Positions 47,664 through 56,185 of a stretch of DNA of 64,000 nucleotides are shown here, one piece after another (within the stretch, counting starts at the first letter, position 1; every line of letters begins with the position of its first letter). The notes under the pieces were generated by a model. The model was not told where the DNA came from, did no database searches, and saw nothing but the letters and a program-made list of their open reading frames with translations. Origin of the DNA: Roseiarcus sp050013915 (GTDB taxonomy: Bacteria > Pseudomonadota > Alphaproteobacteria > Rhizobiales > Beijerinckiaceae); NCBI GenBank assembly GCA_050013915.1, contig JBEKEI010000002.1, forward strand, positions 6,697 through 70,696, given 5' to 3'. Made by a program: the position numbers and the translations under genes.

Positions 47664-47735
47664 CGCCCGGTCATCCTTTTCACCGTCGGATGGCGTGATT
47701 ACGCCCTGACCGAACGCTGAGCGCCATTAGTTAAC

Positions 47736-47749
47736 GTTCATACATAAAC
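47736..47749 (-). promoter_or_regulatory. GTTTATGTATGAAC motif upstream of phaZ
   Basis: On the phaZ strand, GTTTATGTATGAAC lies between a possible -35 (TTGATT) and -10 (TTAACT). It matches GTTTACATATGAAC in front of the acyl-CoA dehydrogenase gene at 12 of 14 positions. It is a partly symmetric sequence, as expected for a dimeric regulator of the TetR or GntR type. No regulator gene is adjacent. Confidence 0.5.
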
Positions 47750-47914
47750 GAATCAACGTGTCCAAAGGGATTAGATCATCGTGAACAGGATAAGAACGCG
47801 GCTCGGCGAAGGTTCCCGAGCGCGCCGCGGCGGCGAAGACTCGTGGGCGCCGCATCGCCGGCGTGATTAGCCTTTATTAATTTGTATTAATTGTTGATCG
47901 ACGCGCCGGGCGGC

Positions 47915-48538
47915 TCACGGCGCGGCGTGGAGCGGCGCGCGGCCGCTCGCCAGCGCTTCGTCGAGCAGGTCGAGGCGGTCCTGGCCCCAGAAAATCTCGC
48001 CCGCGCGCACATAGGACGGCGCGCCGAACACGCCCAGGGCGATGGCGTCGAGCCGGTTGCGGTCGTAGGCGGCGCGGATTTCCCGGGAATCGGCTCGCGC
48101 CAGGGTCGCCGGGGCGTCGAACCCCGACTGCTCCAGCAGTTCGGCCAGGACCGCCGGGTCGGCGAGATCGCGTTGGCCCTCCCACACGCCGGCGAACGCC
48201 GCCTGCACGAAGGCGCCGGGATCGCCGCCCGCCGCCAGGATCGCCACAATCGCGCGATTCCCTGGATCGGCGTCGAACGGCCAGTGCGCGGGCGTCAGTT
48301 GAAAGGCGAGGCCGCGCCGCGCCCGCCAGCGCTGCAATTCGACCATCCGGTAGGCCTGGCGGGCGGGATGGCGCCGGGCGAGCGGCAGGCCGCCGGTCTC
48401 CGAGAAGACGTCGTTCAGCGCAAGCGGCCTGTAGGCGATCGACGCCCCGCGGCGGCGCGCGATCTCGAGGAACGGGGCGTGGCCGATGTAGGACCACGGG
48501 CTGACGAGCGAGAAATAATAGTCGATGGCGGACGACAT
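47915..48538 (-). CDS. 2-hydroxychromene-2-carboxylate isomerase family (DsbA-fold)
   Basis: A 207-residue kappa-class-GST-like protein: 'IDYYFSLVSPWSYIGHAPFLEIARRRG', 'FDADPGNRAIVAILAAGGD' and 'AIALGVFGAPSYVRAGEIFWGQDRLDLLDEAL', read in parts. The active-site serine-proline 'SPWSYIG' replaces the CxxC of thioredoxin-like relatives. Members isomerise aromatic ring-cleavage intermediates or act as GSH transferases, but no aromatic pathway is nearby. AGGAGAG sits upstream of the ATG. It lies 205 bases after fadJ and may be transcribed with that operon or independently. Confidence 0.87.
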   Translation of the reverse strand: MSSAIDYYFSLVSPWSYIGHAPFLEIARRRGASIAYRPLALNDVFSETGGLPLARRHPARQAYRMVELQRWRARRGLAFQLTPAHWPFDADPGNRAIVAILAAGGDPGAFVQAAFAGVWEGQRDLADPAVLAELLEQSGFDAPATLARADSREIRAAYDRNRLDAIALGVFGAPSYVRAGEIFWGQDRLDLLDEALASGRAPLHAAP

Positions 48539-48743
48539 TTGCTCTCCTGGAGTGCGGCGTGCCGCGGCAGACTAGCGCGCGGGCGCCGACGCTGCGAGCG
48601 GCGCCAAAACGCCCCGATCTTCGCGGCGCGCGACGCCGCGCGCGCCGGGACCGGCGCCCTGGCGAGCGCGGGGCGGGTTGGCGCCGCGGCGAACTGGGAT
48701 CGCCGCCTCCGGCCGAACCGGGCCGCGGCCGCCCGCCCCCGCC

Positions 48744-50954
48744 TCACGCCGCCTTCGGCTTCTCCCCGAACCGTCCGTAGAAGGTCTCGCCCTTCCTGGC
48801 CATCTCGAGCAGCAGCGCATTGGGAGCGAACCGGTCGCCGTGCCTGGCCGCCAGCGACTGGGCGAGTTCGACGAAGCGGCCGGCGCCCATGCCGTCGATG
48901 TAGGACAGCGTGCCGCCGGCGAAGGGCGCGAAGCCGAAGCCGAGGATCGAACCGACGTCGGCCTCGCGCGGGTCGGTGACGACGCCCTCCTCCATGCAGC
49001 GCGCCGCCTCGAGCGATTGCGTCACCAGGAACCGGTCCTTCAGCTCCTGCACGCTCAGCGTATCGGGATCGAGCGCCTTGCCGGCGATTTTCGACAGCCC
49101 CGGCCACAGGCTCTTCTGCCCCTTGTCCGGATAGTCGTAGAAGCCCTTGCCGTTCTTGCGGCCGAAGCGCTGCTGGGCGACGACCATCGCCTCCAGCACC
49201 TTCTCCTGGGCGGGATCGACCGCATTGGCGCCGAGATCCTTCTTGGTCGCGAGCAGGATCTTCCAGCCGAGGTCGATGCCGACTTCGTCGTTGAGCGACA
49301 GCGGCCCGACCGGCATGCCCGCCATCCGCGCGGCGTTCTCGATCATCGCCGGCGGCACCCCCTCCATCAGCATGAGATGGCCCTCGCGGATGTAGTTGCC
49401 GACGCAGCGGTTGGCGTAGAAGCCGCGGCAATCGTTGACGACGATCGGCGTCTTGCGGATCGCACGGACGAAATCCATCGCGGTCGCCAGCGCCTGCGGC
49501 CCGGTCTTCTCGCCCATGATGATCTCGACGAGCATCATCCTGTCGACCGGCGAGAAGAAATGCACGCCGATGAAATTCTCCGGCTTGAGCGAGGTCTCGG
49601 CGAGCGAGGTGATCGGCAGGGTCGAGGTGTTGGTCGCGAAGACGACCCCGGCGCCAAGCACGGCCTGCGCCTTGTGGGTCGCCTCGGCCTTCACGCCGCG
49701 GTCCTCGAACACCGCCTCGACCACGAGATCGCAGCCCGCGAGATCGGCGTAGTCGGCGCTGGCGGTGATGCGCGCGAGCAGCGCGTCGCGATCGGCCGAT
49801 TTGGCGCGGCCCTTGGCGATCTGGCTGCTGATGAGCTTGTGCGAATGGGCCTTGCCCTTGTCGGCCGCCTCCTGGTCGCGATCGATCAGCACGACGTCGA
49901 GGCCGGCGCTCGCGCTGACATAGGCGACGCCGGCGCCCATGAAGCCGGCGCCGATGATGCCGACCTTGCGCAGCTTGCCGGCCGGAACCTCGGCGGGCCG
50001 GCGGGCCCCCTTGTTGAGTTCGCCCATCGAGACGAACAGCGAGCGGATCATCATCGCCGCCTCCTTCGAGCGGAGGATTTTGGCGAAGTAGCGGCTCTCG
50101 ACGGCGAGCGCGAGATCCATCGGCAGCTGCAGGCCTTCATAGACGCTCTGCAGCACCGCTTTGGCGGCGGGATAATTGTCGTAGGTCTCGCGCCGGTAGA
50201 TCGCATTGGCGGGCGGCCAGGTCATCATGCCGGCGGGCGAGAACACGCGCCCGCTCGGCAGCTTGAACTTGGGATCGTCCCACGGCGCCGCGGCGGCCGG
50301 ATTGGCCTTGACCCAATCCTTCGCGCGCTGGACGATCTCGCCGGCGGGCGCGACGTCGTGGATGAGCCCCATCGCCTTGGCCGCGGCGGGCCGCAACTGC
50401 TCGCCCTTGAACAGCATCTGCAGCGCGTCGCTCGTCTGCATGAGCCGGGCGACGCGCTGGGTGCCGCCGGCGCCGGGGAACAGCCCGACCTTGATCTCGG
50501 GCAGGCCGAGCCGGGTCTTGTCGGCGTCCGAGGCGATGCGATAATGGCAGGCGAGCGCGAGTTCGAAGGCGCCGCCCATGCAGGCGCCGCCGACCGCCGC
50601 CGCGAACGGCTTGCCGCAGGTCTCGAGCCGGCGGTAGACCAGCGAAAGCTGGCGCGAGCGGTCGAAGAAATATTTCATCGCCGCCTCCTCGCCGTCGGCC
50701 TTGGCGAGGCGCGCATATTCGCGGCCCATGCCCTGCAGCATGGTGAGATCGGCGCCGCCGGAGAAGCCGTCCTTGCCCGAGGTCACGACGGCGCCCTTGA
50801 TCGCGGCCTCGCTGGCGACGCGCTCGACGATCGCGGCGAGTTCCTCGACGACTTCGGCATTGAGCACGTTCATCGAACGACCGGGCATGTCCCAGGTGAC
50901 GAGCGCGATGCCGTCGGCGTCGGTCTCGAAACGGAAATTCGCGTAGGTTGCCAT
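48744..50954 (-). CDS. fadJ: FadJ/FadB-type enoyl-CoA hydratase / 3-hydroxyacyl-CoA dehydrogenase
   Basis: A 736-residue multifunctional beta-oxidation protein. The N-terminal crotonase domain (about 1-190; 'WDMPGRSMNVLNAEVVEELA', 'SGKDGFSGGADLTMLQGMG', 'GGACMGGAFELALACHYRIA', 'LPEIKVGLFPGAGGTQR') is followed by the NAD-binding dehydrogenase domain ('KVGIIGAGFMGAGVAYVSA') and two C-terminal helical domains ('NRCVGNYIREGHLMLMEG', 'ARCMEEGVVTDPREADVGS'). It converts trans-2-enoyl-CoA to 3-ketoacyl-CoA. It follows fadA by 16 bases and has GGAG before its ATG; the two subunits should form the alpha/beta complex. Confidence 0.94.
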   Translation of the reverse strand: MATYANFRFETDADGIALVTWDMPGRSMNVLNAEVVEELAAIVERVASEAAIKGAVVTSGKDGFSGGADLTMLQGMGREYARLAKADGEEAAMKYFFDRSRQLSLVYRRLETCGKPFAAAVGGACMGGAFELALACHYRIASDADKTRLGLPEIKVGLFPGAGGTQRVARLMQTSDALQMLFKGEQLRPAAAKAMGLIHDVAPAGEIVQRAKDWVKANPAAAAPWDDPKFKLPSGRVFSPAGMMTWPPANAIYRRETYDNYPAAKAVLQSVYEGLQLPMDLALAVESRYFAKILRSKEAAMMIRSLFVSMGELNKGARRPAEVPAGKLRKVGIIGAGFMGAGVAYVSASAGLDVVLIDRDQEAADKGKAHSHKLISSQIAKGRAKSADRDALLARITASADYADLAGCDLVVEAVFEDRGVKAEATHKAQAVLGAGVVFATNTSTLPITSLAETSLKPENFIGVHFFSPVDRMMLVEIIMGEKTGPQALATAMDFVRAIRKTPIVVNDCRGFYANRCVGNYIREGHLMLMEGVPPAMIENAARMAGMPVGPLSLNDEVGIDLGWKILLATKKDLGANAVDPAQEKVLEAMVVAQQRFGRKNGKGFYDYPDKGQKSLWPGLSKIAGKALDPDTLSVQELKDRFLVTQSLEAARCMEEGVVTDPREADVGSILGFGFAPFAGGTLSYIDGMGAGRFVELAQSLAARHGDRFAPNALLLEMARKGETFYGRFGEKPKAA

Positions 50955-50970
50955 GGCTGATGTCTCCGCT

Positions 50971-52179
50971 TCAGACGCGTTCGATGATGGTCGCGGTGCC
51001 CATGCCGCCGCCGATGCACAGGGTGATCAGCGCCGTCGCCTTGCCGGTGCGCTCGAGCTCGTCGAGCGCGGTGCCGAGGATCATCGCCCCCGTCGCGCCG
51101 AGCGGATGGCCCATCGCGATCGCGCCGCCGTTGACGTTGACCCTCGAAGAGTCGAGATCGAACGCCTGACAGAAGCGCAGCACGACCGAGGCGAAGGCCT
51201 CGTTGACCTCGAACAGGTCGATGTCGGCGATCGTCATCCCGGCGCGCGCGAGCACCTTGCGGGTGACGTCGACCGGCCCCGTCAGCATGATCGCGGGTTC
51301 CGAACCGATGTTGGCGAAGGCGCGGATTCGCCCGCGCGGCTTCAGGCCGGCGGCGGCGCCCGCCTTGGCCGAGCCGAGCAGGACCGCCGCGGCGCCGTCG
51401 ACGATTCCCGAGGAATTGCCGGCGTGATGGACATGGATCACCCGCTCGACCTCGGGATGCGCCTGGGTCGCGACCGCATCGAAGCCGCCCTGCTCGCCCA
51501 TCATCACGAACGACGGCTTCAGCGCGGCGAGCGACTGCATGTCGGTCTTGGGCCGCATGTGCTCGTCGTGGTCGAGCAGCGACAGGCCGTTGACGTCGCG
51601 CACCGGCGCGATCGACCTCTTGAACCGGCCTTGCGCCCAGGCGGCCGCGGCGCGCTTTTGCGATTCCACCGCATAGGCGTCGACGTCGTCGCGCGAGAAG
51701 CCATACTTCGTCGCGATGAGGTCGGCGGAGACGCCCTGGGGCATGAAATAGGCGGGGATCGCCAGCGAGGGATCGACCGGCCAGGCGCCGCCCGCCGCGC
51801 CGATGCCGACCCGGCTCATCGACTCGACGCCGCCGCCGATCGTCATGTCGTGCTGGCCGGCCATGATCTGCGCGGCGGCGAAATTGACGCTGTCGAGACC
51901 CGAAGCGCAGAAGCGGTTGATCTGCACGCCGGGAACCTGGTCGCCGAGGCCGGCCGCCAGCGCGCCCATCCGCGCGATGTCGCCGCCCGCCTCGCCGACC
52001 GGATCGACGCAGCCCATCACGACGTCGTCGATCAGCTTGGGCTCCAGATGGTTGCGCTCCTTGATCGCGCGCAGCGCGGTCGCGGCCAGATGCAGCGTCG
52101 TGGCGGTATGCAGCGCGCCGTCCGGCTTGCCGCGCCCGCGCGGGGTGCGGACGTGGTCGTAGATCAGGGCGTCGGTCAT
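50971..52179 (-). CDS. fadA: Acetyl-CoA acetyltransferase / 3-ketoacyl-CoA thiolase
   Basis: A 402-residue thiolase. The acyl-forming cysteine is C91 in 'INRFCASGLDSVNFAA'; the second active-site block is 'NVNGGAIAMGHPLGATGAM' (His) and 'LITLCIGGGMGTATII' (Cys). It cleaves 3-ketoacyl-CoA in beta-oxidation; reverse condensation for PHB synthesis is possible for related enzymes but the operon context favours degradation. AAGGAG is well placed before the ATG. It stands between the GFA gene and fadJ. Confidence 0.95.
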   Translation of the reverse strand: MTDALIYDHVRTPRGRGKPDGALHTATTLHLAATALRAIKERNHLEPKLIDDVVMGCVDPVGEAGGDIARMGALAAGLGDQVPGVQINRFCASGLDSVNFAAAQIMAGQHDMTIGGGVESMSRVGIGAAGGAWPVDPSLAIPAYFMPQGVSADLIATKYGFSRDDVDAYAVESQKRAAAAWAQGRFKRSIAPVRDVNGLSLLDHDEHMRPKTDMQSLAALKPSFVMMGEQGGFDAVATQAHPEVERVIHVHHAGNSSGIVDGAAAVLLGSAKAGAAAGLKPRGRIRAFANIGSEPAIMLTGPVDVTRKVLARAGMTIADIDLFEVNEAFASVVLRFCQAFDLDSSRVNVNGGAIAMGHPLGATGAMILGTALDELERTGKATALITLCIGGGMGTATIIERV

Positions 52180-52221
52180 GGGCGGTCTCCTTGCGGCGGA
52201 GGCGCGCCGCGTTGCGTGTCC

Positions 52222-52692
52222 TCAGGTTTCGCGATCGGGATGCTGGCGATTGCCGACCTGGCCGATTTTCGCCCGGGCGAGCCAGTCCTGCGTGCGCAGT
52301 TCGGGCAGTCCGGCTAGTCCGGCGGACCATGGCAGCCGCGCTTCGACGCCGAGCTGCCGGGCCGGGGCGAAATGCGCGGCGTCGTCGAGGCTGCCCATCG
52401 TCACGCTGACGTCCGCTCCGGCGTTCAATCGGTAGGTCAGCGGCGTGCCGCAAGCCGCGCAGAAGCCGCGCTCGGCGATGTCGGAGCTCGCGAAGGTCGC
52501 CAGCACGCCGCGGGTGACGCGGAAATCGGCCGAACTCACCGCCGCGAAAGCCATGAACGGGGCGCCGCCCGCCTTCTGGCACATGCGGCAGTGACAGATG
52601 CTCGCCCGTTTGGGCGCCGCCGCCAGCGCATAGCGCACGGCGCCGCACTGGCAGCCGCCATGGTACGGCGGGGCGTGATCGTCGGTCGGCAT
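52222..52692 (-). CDS. GFA (glutathione-dependent formaldehyde-activating-like) family protein
   Basis: A 156-residue zinc-binding protein of the Gfa/CENP-V family: 'YHGGCQCGAVRYALA', 'ASICHCRMCQKAGGAPFMAF' and 'ERGFCAACGTPLTYRLN' supply the paired cysteines. ATG 52692 has a very strong GGAGG directly upstream. It is embedded between the acyl-CoA dehydrogenase and thiolase genes on the same strand, an unusual place for this family. Activity on formaldehyde-glutathione is not assured for relatives; a role in the operon is unknown. Confidence 0.9.
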   Translation of the reverse strand: MPTDDHAPPYHGGCQCGAVRYALAAAPKRASICHCRMCQKAGGAPFMAFAAVSSADFRVTRGVLATFASSDIAERGFCAACGTPLTYRLNAGADVSVTMGSLDDAAHFAPARQLGVEARLPWSAGLAGLPELRTQDWLARAKIGQVGNRQHPDRET

Positions 52693-52843
52693 CGTTCCTC
52701 CCCCTGTCCGCACCTTCGCCGTCGTCGCGAGCAGCGCAGCGGCCGAGCGATCCGGGGCGCCGCGCATGCCCCCGGATCGTCTCGCCGCGCTCGCCATGAC
52801 GCCGGAGGATGTCGCCTCACGCCGGGCCGACGGAGCCGGCCGG

Positions 52844-54634
52844 TCAGAACGCCTCCGCCGGCATCGCCATCACCGCGCCGGCGCCCGAAGACAGCCGCGC
52901 GAGATGGGCGCCGGCCTCGGGCATCATACGCTCGTTGAAGAATTTCGCGAGCGTGAGTTTGCTGGTCAGCGCCTCGTCCGCTTCGCCAGCCGCCCGTTTC
53001 GCGAGCGCCGCCTTGGCGATCCGCGCCCACATGTAGCCGAGCAGGGTGAGGCCGAACAGATGCATGTAGTCGTTCGACGCCGCGCCGGCGTTGTCGGGAT
53101 TGGCCATGCCGTTCTGCATCAGCCACATCGTGGCCTGCTGGAGCTGGCCGGAGGCGGTCCTGAGGCCTGCGAGGTACGGCGCGAGTTCGGCGTTCTCCTT
53201 GTTCTCCTTGAGGAACGCCGTGATCTCGCCGAAGAAGGCAGTGATCGCGCGGCCGCCGTCCTTGGGCAGCTTGCGGCCGACGAGGTCGAGCGCCTGGATG
53301 CCGTTGGCGCCTTCGTAGATCATCGCTATGCGCGCGTCGCGCACGAACTGCTCCATGCCCCATTCCGCAATATAGCCGTGGCCGCCGAACACCTGCTGCG
53401 CCTTGACCGTATTGGCGAAGCCGATGTCGGTGATGACCCCCTTCAGCACCGGCGTCAGCAGGCCGAGGCGGTCGTCGGCGGCCTGGCGCGCGGCGGCGTC
53501 GGGCGACCGGCGGCCCTCGTCGATCGACAGCGCCGCCCACAGCAGCGCCGCGCGCGCCGCCTCGTTGAAGGCGCGGATTTCGAGCAGCATGCGCCGGACG
53601 TCGGGATGGACGATGATCGGATCGGCGGGCTTGTCGGCGTGTTTCGCGCCGCCCAGCGCGCGGCCCTGCACGCGCTCCTTGGCATAGGCGGCCGCGTTCT
53701 GATAGGCGATCTCGGACAGCGCGAGGCCCTGCAGCGCGACGCCCATGCGCGCCTCGTTCATCATCACGAACATCGCGTTGAGGCCGCGGTTTTCCTCGCC
53801 GACCAGCCAGCCCCGCGCGCCGTCGTAATTGAGCACGCAGGTCGAATTGGCGTGGATGCCCATCTTGTGCTCGATCGAGCCGCAGGTGACGCCATTGGGC
53901 TCGCCGAGCGCGCCGTCGGCGCGCAGCGAAATCTTCGGCACGACGAACAGCGAAATGCCCTTGACCCCGGCTGGCGCGCCCTCGATCCGCGCGAGGACGA
54001 GATGGATGATGTTGTCGGCGAGGTCGTGGTCGCCCGCCGATATGAATATCTTCTGGCCCGTGATCGCGTAGGACCCGTCGCCGAGCGGCGCCGCCCGGGT
54101 CTTGATGAGGCCGAGGTCGGTGCCGCATTGCGGCTCGGTGAGGTTCATCGTGCCGGTCCAGGCGCCCGAAGTCATCTTCGGCAGGTAGGTCGCCTTCTGC
54201 GCCGCGCTGCCATGGGTGCGCAGCGCCGCCATCGCGCCCATCGTCAGGCCGGGATACATGGCGAAGGCCTGGTTGGCCGAAATGGCGTATTCGTTGAGGC
54301 AGGCGGCGAGGAAATAGGGCAGGCCCTGGCCGCCATATTCGGGATCGCCGGCGAGGCCGACCCAGCCGCCCTCGGCATAGGCCTTGTAGGCCTCCTTGAA
54401 GCCCTTGGGCGTCGTCACCCGGCCGTCGGCGTGGCGCTTGCAGCCCTCGACGTCGCCCGAGCGGTTGAGCGGCTGCAGCACCTGCTCGGCGAATTTGGCG
54501 CCCTCGCCGAGCACCGCCTCGACGACGTCGATCGAGGCGTCGGAAAAGCCGGGCAGATTGTCGTAGCGGGCGTAGTCGAAGACGTCGTTCAACAGGAACA
54601 GCGTGTCCCTGACGGGCGCTTTGTAGCTCGGCAT
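52844..54634 (-). CDS. Acyl-CoA dehydrogenase (long, ~600-residue class)
   Basis: A 596-residue flavoprotein for the first beta-oxidation step. Landmarks: 'MPSYKAPVRDTLFLLNDVF' (the typical start of this class), 'QPLNRSGDVEGCKRH', 'MTSGAWTGTMNLTEPQCGTDLG', 'ITGQKIFISAGDHD', 'KMGIHANSTCVLNYDGARGWLVGE', read in parts, 'FGGHGYIAEWGMEQFVRDARIAMIYEGANGIQALDLVGRKL', also in parts, and a C-terminal extension. It resembles DmdC/FadE-like enzymes. It heads a same-strand run with GFA, fadA and fadJ. GGAGG lies 10 bases before the ATG; the motif GTTTACATATGAAC lies 52-65 bases upstream. Confidence 0.93.
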   Translation of the reverse strand: MPSYKAPVRDTLFLLNDVFDYARYDNLPGFSDASIDVVEAVLGEGAKFAEQVLQPLNRSGDVEGCKRHADGRVTTPKGFKEAYKAYAEGGWVGLAGDPEYGGQGLPYFLAACLNEYAISANQAFAMYPGLTMGAMAALRTHGSAAQKATYLPKMTSGAWTGTMNLTEPQCGTDLGLIKTRAAPLGDGSYAITGQKIFISAGDHDLADNIIHLVLARIEGAPAGVKGISLFVVPKISLRADGALGEPNGVTCGSIEHKMGIHANSTCVLNYDGARGWLVGEENRGLNAMFVMMNEARMGVALQGLALSEIAYQNAAAYAKERVQGRALGGAKHADKPADPIIVHPDVRRMLLEIRAFNEAARAALLWAALSIDEGRRSPDAAARQAADDRLGLLTPVLKGVITDIGFANTVKAQQVFGGHGYIAEWGMEQFVRDARIAMIYEGANGIQALDLVGRKLPKDGGRAITAFFGEITAFLKENKENAELAPYLAGLRTASGQLQQATMWLMQNGMANPDNAGAASNDYMHLFGLTLLGYMWARIAKAALAKRAAGEADEALTSKLTLAKFFNERMMPEAGAHLARLSSGAGAVMAMPAEAF

Positions 54635-54685
54635 CGGCGCGGCCTCCGGAAATCGCTGCGGCGCCAGCAGGCGGCGCGACTATTG

Positions 54686-54699
54686 GTTCATATGTAAAC
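54686..54699 (-). promoter_or_regulatory. GTTTACATATGAAC motif upstream of the beta-oxidation operon
   Basis: Read on the operon strand, this sequence differs at only two positions from the phaZ upstream motif 7 kb away. It lies in a short AT-rich island and near-symmetric half-sites (GTTyA / TrAAC) suggest a dimeric regulator. It is a candidate common operator for fatty acid and PHB breakdown. Confidence 0.5.
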
Positions 54700-54833
54700 T
54701 ATCTGAGGCGGGAACGCAAGCCCCCGTCGATCCGGACCGCCGTCCGATCGCGGTTTCCTTCGCCGCGACGGGCGCGTCCGCGCTTCGGGCGAAATCGTTC
54801 GATCGCGCGGATTGAAAGCGGCCCGGCCGCCCA

Positions 54834-55958
54834 TCAGCTCTTCCCGCGCCGCTGGCGGATCATGAAATTGTCGAAGGAATATTCGGCGACCTGCCACCAC
54901 AGATATTGGTCGGCGCGGAACGCCATGTAGGAATCGGCGATCTTCTTGAAGCGCGGATTCTCGGCGCTCAGCTGGGCGTAGAGGTCATTGGCGGTCTTGG
55001 CGCAGGCCTCGAGGACATCCTGCGGGAACAGCCTCAGCTCGGCGCCGCCGACGACGAGGCGCTTGAGCGCGCCCGGATTGGCGGCGTCATATTTCGTCTG
55101 CATCGAGGTCTGCGCGATCGAGGCGGCCGCGCGGAACGCGGCCTGATAGGGCCTGGGCAGCCCGTCGAACCTGGCGCGATCGACGATCAGATGCAGCTGC
55201 ATGCCGCCCTTCCACCAGCCCGGATAGTAATAAAAGGGCGCGACCTTCGACAGGTTCAGCCGGTCGCCCTCCTTGCGCTCGCCGAACTTCTCGTCATCAT
55301 AAGGGCCGACCCATTCCATCGCGTCGAGCGCGCCCGATTCGAGCGCGGGATAGATGCCGTCCTTGGGCGTGGCGACCGGCTCGGCGCCGAGAATCTGGAA
55401 CACCTTGCCGGCGAAGCCGCCGATCCGCATCTTGAGGCCCTGGAAATCGGCCGCCGAGCGCATCTCGCGCCGGAACCACCCCGCCATCTGGCCGCCGGTG
55501 TTGCCGGCGGGAATCGCGAAAACCTTGCGGTCGGCGAGGAATTCGTCGATCAGCGCGCCGCCGCCGCCCTCGATCAGCCATGCGGTGTGCTGCCTGGCGT
55601 TCATGCCGAACGGGGTCGACGATCCGAACGCGAAGCTCGGATCCTTGCTCCACAGATAATGCAGCGCCGTGTGCGCGCATTCGACCGCGCCGTTCGAGAC
55701 GGCGTCGAGCGCCTCGAGCGCGGGCGCGATCTCGCCGGCCGGGGAGATCGCGATGGTGAAATGACCATCGGTCAGGTCGGTCAGCGCCTCGACGAAGGTC
55801 TGCGCGCCGCCGAAGATCACATCGAGCGAGGGCTGGAAACTCGAGGTCATGCGCCAGCGCACGTCCGGACTGGATTCGGCCACCGCCGGGCGCGCGAGGC
55901 CGAGACCCGCGGCGGCCAGTCCGAAACCCGTGACGAATCGACGCCGTCCTGCGCCCAT
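54834..55958 (-). CDS. TRAP-type transporter substrate-binding protein (DctP-like)
   Basis: A 374-residue periplasmic binding protein with a twin-arginine-like signal ('RRRFVTGFGLAAAGLGLARPAVA'). The body has 'WRMTSSFQPSLDVIFGGAQTFVEAL', read in parts, 'VECAHTALHYLWSKDPSFAFGSSTPFGMN', also in parts, 'FQGLKMRIGGFAGKVFQILGAEPVATP' and 'ALDAMEWVGPYDDEKFG', as in the DctP group binding 2-oxoacids or similar monocarboxylates with a metal. ATG 55958 is chosen over an open frame 19 codons longer because it starts the signal peptide. No DctQ/DctM membrane subunits are adjacent, so it may work with distant partners. Confidence 0.9.
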   Translation of the reverse strand: MGAGRRRFVTGFGLAAAGLGLARPAVAESSPDVRWRMTSSFQPSLDVIFGGAQTFVEALTDLTDGHFTIAISPAGEIAPALEALDAVSNGAVECAHTALHYLWSKDPSFAFGSSTPFGMNARQHTAWLIEGGGGALIDEFLADRKVFAIPAGNTGGQMAGWFRREMRSAADFQGLKMRIGGFAGKVFQILGAEPVATPKDGIYPALESGALDAMEWVGPYDDEKFGERKEGDRLNLSKVAPFYYYPGWWKGGMQLHLIVDRARFDGLPRPYQAAFRAAASIAQTSMQTKYDAANPGALKRLVVGGAELRLFPQDVLEACAKTANDLYAQLSAENPRFKKIADSYMAFRADQYLWWQVAEYSFDNFMIRQRRGKS

Positions 55959-56185
55959 CTGGCTGCGCTCATTGATTCGCGGTCCGGACGATCCGGTCCG
56001 ACCAAAAAAGCCCAAAATCGGAATATTTTATGGCTTCCCCACGCGTCGCGCGGCGAATCGCGCGCCGCCCGGCGGCCAGGATGTGCGCGACCGCGGCAGG
56101 CACATTCGCCTTTCAACCGACGCGCGAAGGGTTTACGGGACGGCGCCGGGGCCTTGCGCCGCGGGGCGAACGATTCGGGGGTCGA

